A DNA stretch of 64,000 nucleotides from assembly GCA_024734555.1 (NCBI GenBank), contig JANPWX010000214.1, positions 46,334 through 110,333 on the forward strand. The letters are read 5' to 3'. Source of the stretch: Trochalopteron elliotii (lineage: Eukaryota > Chordata > Aves > Passeriformes > Leiothrichidae). The notes beneath the pieces were generated by a model. That model ran no database searches. It was not told the DNA's origin and worked only from the letters and a program-made list of their open reading frames with translations. The position numbers were made by a program, and so were the translations under genes. Below are positions 59,701-64,000 of this stretch, piece after piece (positions within the stretch are counted from its first letter, which is position 1; each line of letters begins with the position of its first letter).

Positions 59701-61109
59701 TAAATAATTTTAATTGTTTAAAAAAACTCACAGAGATAGCTCAAATGTTGGCTCTCAAACACAGATGTTTACTCTTTTCTGGTTTTTATTCATCCACGGT
59801 ACCAAAAATGAATTAGTCTAGGTATATATAGGGTAAGTCAGGTATAGCCAAGAGTGTGAAGTAAGCAATTCTGAGGTGTGGATAAACTAGGTGATAGCAT
59901 AGTACAATCAACTCTCCATTATCTGGGATCATAGCAGACTGGGACCTGATGGAGAAGACAAAAACACAGATAGTGGAGCTGCTCCGAGGAACACAAGAGA
60001 CACTTCAGTTCTGTGTGCAGTAAAAATAGTCCAAAAGAGCTTTTTAACAACTCTGTGTTGCAGCACTAGGCAGTGGTCTCAAGGCGTCGTTTGCAGTGTT
60101 GCATGAATTTGCAAAGCCATCTTAGGCTCTGCTTCTCAAGGAAACAGTTACAGATCTGCAAACAATGTCTGAGCCAGTGAGTCCCATTAAGCCTGGGGTG
60201 GCTCTATATCCATTCTTCCAGAACTTTTTTGTTTGTGCTATTCTCATGGTCTTTATCAAGCAGTGCAAAACACAACAGAAATGGTGCTAAAGGTGTTTCC
60301 AGATTTTAAAACATTTTGGAAGGCCTTAAGCAGTGTTTTTCTTCCTCACTCCAAAGAGCTGAGCAAGTAGGAGACTGCTGATATGGGCCATCTACACTTT
60401 CAGTGCGTGCTTTCAATTTAGAGTCACAGGAGACTTGTCTTTGGGTCTGTTATATTCCATTTCACTGCTAATTATGCAAATATTATTTTTTTACTGGGCA
60501 AGGTGTCTGTCTGCTTTTGACCAGCTCTACGTAGGGTGAAAAGCCTTTCCCAGGAAAATTTTTATTTCATATATACATATAAAGAAATTCTTCCATTTTA
60601 AAGGATTGCCATCCTCCAACAAACAGCTATTAACTCAGGAAATCCCAATCTACCCTCTAATGAGTATGCCAAACCTGCATGGGTCTATTCAAAAAGCTGA
60701 CTTTCACTCCATGCCTACCCCTTGCAATAAGATGGCTCTTTTCATATTTAAATTACCTTTCCAAAGCCATAAAATAAAAGAATGAAAAAAAAAATGCTAA
60801 TAAAAAGGATTACTGCCAGAAGCCCCCCTCCTGCTTGAAGTGGTTGCTCTAAAGTCAGCCCTTCCTCAAAATGTTTTTATAGCCAAGCAGTTTAGCTCAA
60901 TTTGTTAGTGGTGTAAGAAGCAAGTCATCTTGTCATTTCTCACACAATAACCATCTTCCCTGGTAGGTCTAGGAGAAAGAAATGGGCTGTCTGAGGTTCT
61001 GCACGTGTCTGGCTGCACCACGCGGGTATAGGACCCCCATTTTTCCCATGCTGTTAGGGCAGTGGATGCCTCAGCAGTATTTTGAGGGACTAAGAAGATA
61101 AACCTACCT

Positions 61110-61515
61110 TGTGATGGGCAGCTGGAAGTGACAGCAGCAGAAGGGACCTAGATTGGGAGCTGAGAATGGAAAATAGGAGAGGAATTCCTTGATGCAGTGA
61201 AAGTGGAAAGGAAAAATCAGGAGACAGCCTGATGGCCAGAGGCTGAGCTGAGAAAGATGCAAGAATGAAAACCAAAATTAAAGAGGCCAAAAGGAACAAG
61301 GGATCCAGTGGAACATGGGAGGAGAGCAACTGAGATGACAGATGTAGAAAAGGGTAGCAGAGGTGACGGAAAAGGAGGATTGCTGACACCAGAGTACTGC
61401 TGAGGAGCAAAGATAAGCATGCAGGAGGGATGAAGAGGAGACAGTTTTATGAAAAATGAGGTTGAGACAGAAGGCAAATCCTGCAAGCAAAAATATATTA
61501 GAGGAGAAAGGTCAT
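61110..61515 (+). repeat. Purine-rich tract (about 400 bp)
   Basis: Marked excess of A+G on the + strand with many GGAG, AGGA and GAAAG words but no fixed repeat unit. On the minus strand it gives three overlapping open frames of 70-106 codons rich in Leu, Ser and Pro, which are a composition effect. It could be part of an unrecognised repeat. Confidence 0.5.
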
Positions 61516-61617
61516 GTCAAAATACAGTAAAACTATTTATTTTTCGCCACTCTTATCTTGTGCATTCTTGAAACTGCAATTTTGAATCTTATTACTTCTG
61601 TGCTCCCCAGCAGCTCA

Positions 61618-61684
61618 GGCTGCCTAGCAATGGCTGGCTGTGCTGGCTCTGCTGCACAGAGCTTGTGGCTGCCTAGCAACTGCC
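61618..61684 (-). promoter_or_regulatory. Pair of RFX X-box-like half sites
   Basis: GGCTGCCTAGCAATGGC at 61618 and GGCTGCCTAGCAACTGCC at 61667 are 49 bases apart. In reverse complement the core is GTTGCTAGGCAGCC, resembling the RFX half site GTTGCYAGG. They may instead be an imperfect local duplication. Confidence 0.3.
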
Positions 61685-64000
61685 AGGGGGCTGTGCTGGG
61701 GTCCCCGACCAGCTCAGGGATGCAGTCCTGCCCCAAACATGCCTGCTCCCCTGGCAAGCCAGGAGGCAGCACCTCCAGTTGTTAACAGCTGTGATGAAAA
61801 CCTTGAAAATATTAATTGGGAAAAACGGCACACGGAGGTGACCACAAGAGTGCAGAGTGCATAACAAATTGTCTCCAAAATGCAGGAACGGTCCCATTCA
61901 TCTCTGCAATACTCAGAAAACCTGTGAGGATAACTGAAATATCAATATGGGTAATTATTCTGGTTTGGTTCTTAAATCAGGCTCTGTGCTAAAGCAAAGG
62001 AAAGCAACCCAATGCAGCTATGCACCTTCTTTGGCAGCTATTAAACTGGCAGAGGAAATACCGAAAAAGCAAATTTTGGTACCAGGAAAAAAAAAACCAT
62101 TAAGAGTATTAAGTATTCACACAGGCTTGTCCTAGTACAGCCATACTTGTGCAACTATCATTGCAATCAACAAAAATCTTCTCACAAGAAAATGAGACTT
62201 GGCATTTGGCAGCAGAGCTGATGTGGCTGATCTGAACAGGCCCTGTGTCCTCTGTGCTTCCAGCTGCCCCCTTAGATCCCTCATCTCCCTTCCCATTGCA
62301 CTGTCAGAAGTGCTTGTGCAGCTAAACAACCAAATCAGGAATCAATCCAGCTGAGAAATGGTCCAACAAAAAATAAAGGGTTATTTTCCAATCAACACTA
62401 CTGAAGCAAGTACTGTTCGTTCCCAAGGGAAAAACAAAGACACATGCCAATCTATGGCCAAGGAAAGGGAACAGACAGTCACAGAGCTACACAAATTACA
62501 GTGCAGGAGAAGTTGCTGCGATAGTGCTACTTTGCTGCTGTTCTAAACAGCGCTTAGAATATAGTCACATTTTTCTTTCCCAGCCAAAAATGGCCTATTG
62601 TCCCAGAAACACAGCATTGCCCCTGGAGATCATTATGCCCCACTGAGAAGGAGAAAATCTCAGACGTAAAGTTGAGATGCTGAGAGATATATAAGCAAAT
62701 TTTACTTTGGACAGGATCTCATTTGGGTGATTGTTTAGGTGGAGATTGATGGACTAGAGATTCCTCTGCCAGTCCAGCAGCCCAAGTGAGGAAAATTTTA
62801 ATTCCCGGCTCTTTTGCACACTCAAAGTATCTTGTGTAAGTTAGGTAATTTTTTTTTTTTTTCTAATCAGCATTTTATTGCCTGGTGCAAAGAGAAATTG
62901 TGACAGCGCAAAAAAAGCCCAAACCAAACAAACTAAACCAAAATGAAAAAAAACAACAGAATAAAATAGTTTCTGAAAAGAAACCCCAGAGCAGTATAGA
63001 TGCACACTACTATCTTCAGCAAATGTCAGTTCAAGCCCAAGGTTTATTGATTGTGGCTCAGTGCTGGTTCTGCTAGATTTGCACTCTTTCAGGTGCTTTA
63101 GAATCACTTGGTGTACACACCATGAAGACTCACGGAGCCAGCTTCGATCCATTGCACCTGAGTCAATGCACCCTCCAAGAGCCTCAGATACAAGGAAAAC
63201 CCTGCAAAGACACTCAAGGGACCCTGCAGAGAGTTATTTAGAAAGCAGGAAGGCTAGCATGGGGCAGAAGCTAATAAGGCCTGCTGATCTAATCAGTTGA
63301 GCATATCCACACTGCAATTCCCAGTACATCTTACACTGTGTGGCCCTCACAGCAGCAGTGCCATGGTTGTGTGGCACCCAGCTGAAAGGTCCTGCAGGAC
63401 TGGACTGGGAGCCAGTTTGGGTGTTCATCTACCCCAGGTCTATCCCGCGGGCATGGGGACAACACCTGGCCGTGCCACGGCAGCTGTCACAAGGTGGCGA
63501 CCTTTGATGGGCTCCTCCAAGGTCCTCTTGATTTGTGAGAACATTTTGAAGTACACTTGGTGGGGTTTGTGCAAGGCCTTTCAGGTCGAGAGTCGCAGCA
63601 GGGCATGAGGCTGCAAGCCCTCCTGGAGCCACTGCTCTCCTGTGCGATGGTGGATGCATCTCCCCCACTGCTTGCTCAGTGGCTGTCCTGCCATGGGCTT
63701 GCAGGGCAAGCCTGCTCACTGAAGTGAAGCACAATACATTCAGCAAAACATGCACTACTCATTTTTCTCATACTGAAAAAAGTCGATGGGCAAGGCCCCA
63801 CACAGCTGTCATGTGTTTTACAGGGGCAGCCGTAACATTTTAAGAAGAGCCAAAACCAATTGTGCTACATTTGAGGACGTTAACAGCTTCCATGAAGCCA
63901 GTCTGTGATCTGTAGGCAATTACAGACTCATCCAAGCCAATGGGTGTTAAGCAATTTGCAGCCAAAGTGAACAGAGAAACTGAATTTGTCTTTGTATTAA
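61685..64000. other. Intergenic, no gene recognised
   Basis: Mixed sequence with a T run near 62849-62862 and a slightly GC-richer end (63100-63760). Several open frames of about 60-108 codons overlap on both strands; none has a recognised motif or splice structure. Confidence 0.5.

Larger units (their letters stand above)
57903..61109. other. Intergenic, AT-rich
   Basis: Apart from the two possible regulatory elements listed, and an octamer-like CTAATTATGCAAAT at 60468-60481, no gene or repeat is recognised. Confidence 0.5.

Noticed and set aside
61090..61490. Three overlapping Leu/Ser-rich frames on the minus strand
   Set aside because: An effect of the purine-rich + strand; no signal for a real gene.

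Overview
The window is vertebrate nuclear DNA, most likely from a bird. Genes are split into short exons with GT-AG borders, there is a CpG-rich promoter, and the interspersed repeats I can name are almost all CR1 LINEs (the dominant bird/reptile family). There are no operons, ribosome binding sites or other prokaryotic features. I cannot name the species.

Layout. (1) Positions 1-10782, + strand: the 3' two thirds of MASTL (Greatwall kinase), eight coding exons from the activation-segment insert to the stop codon; the N-lobe exons lie left of the window. (2) About 10.8-14.8 kb: MASTL 3' UTR and a short convergent intergenic gap. (3) 14.8-45.6 kb, - strand: ACBD5, a tail-anchored peroxisomal acyl-CoA-binding protein. 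Twelve coding exons are visible, including a 33-bp and a 51-bp microexon and a last exon with only 13 coding bases; they sum to 1425 bp, an exact multiple of three. Coding exon 1 is not visible and probably lies in the 376-base run of N at 44941-45316, inside the CpG island. A ZNF143/Staf-like site sits at 45503-45522. (4) 45.6-64 kb: no gene recognised. It holds two CR1 fragments, a compound (GTT)n(CTT)n microsatellite, and AT-rich stretches with octamer and homeodomain-type sites that look like conserved non-coding elements.

The tail-to-tail MASTL-ACBD5 order matches what I remember of the human chromosome 10p12 neighbourhood, so this is an old linkage. The two proteins have unrelated jobs: mitotic control through PP2A-B55 inhibition, and peroxisome-ER contact with very-long-chain acyl-CoA handling.

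I found no clearly new biological system. The items most worth a second look are: an exon-like block at 6699-6830 inside a MASTL intron that echoes the neighbouring kinase exon; the ACBD5 C-terminus, where intron retention would remove only the last three residues; an unassigned open frame ending at a strong splice donor beside the assembly gap; a possible retroviral integrase remnant; and a pair of RFX-like half sites.
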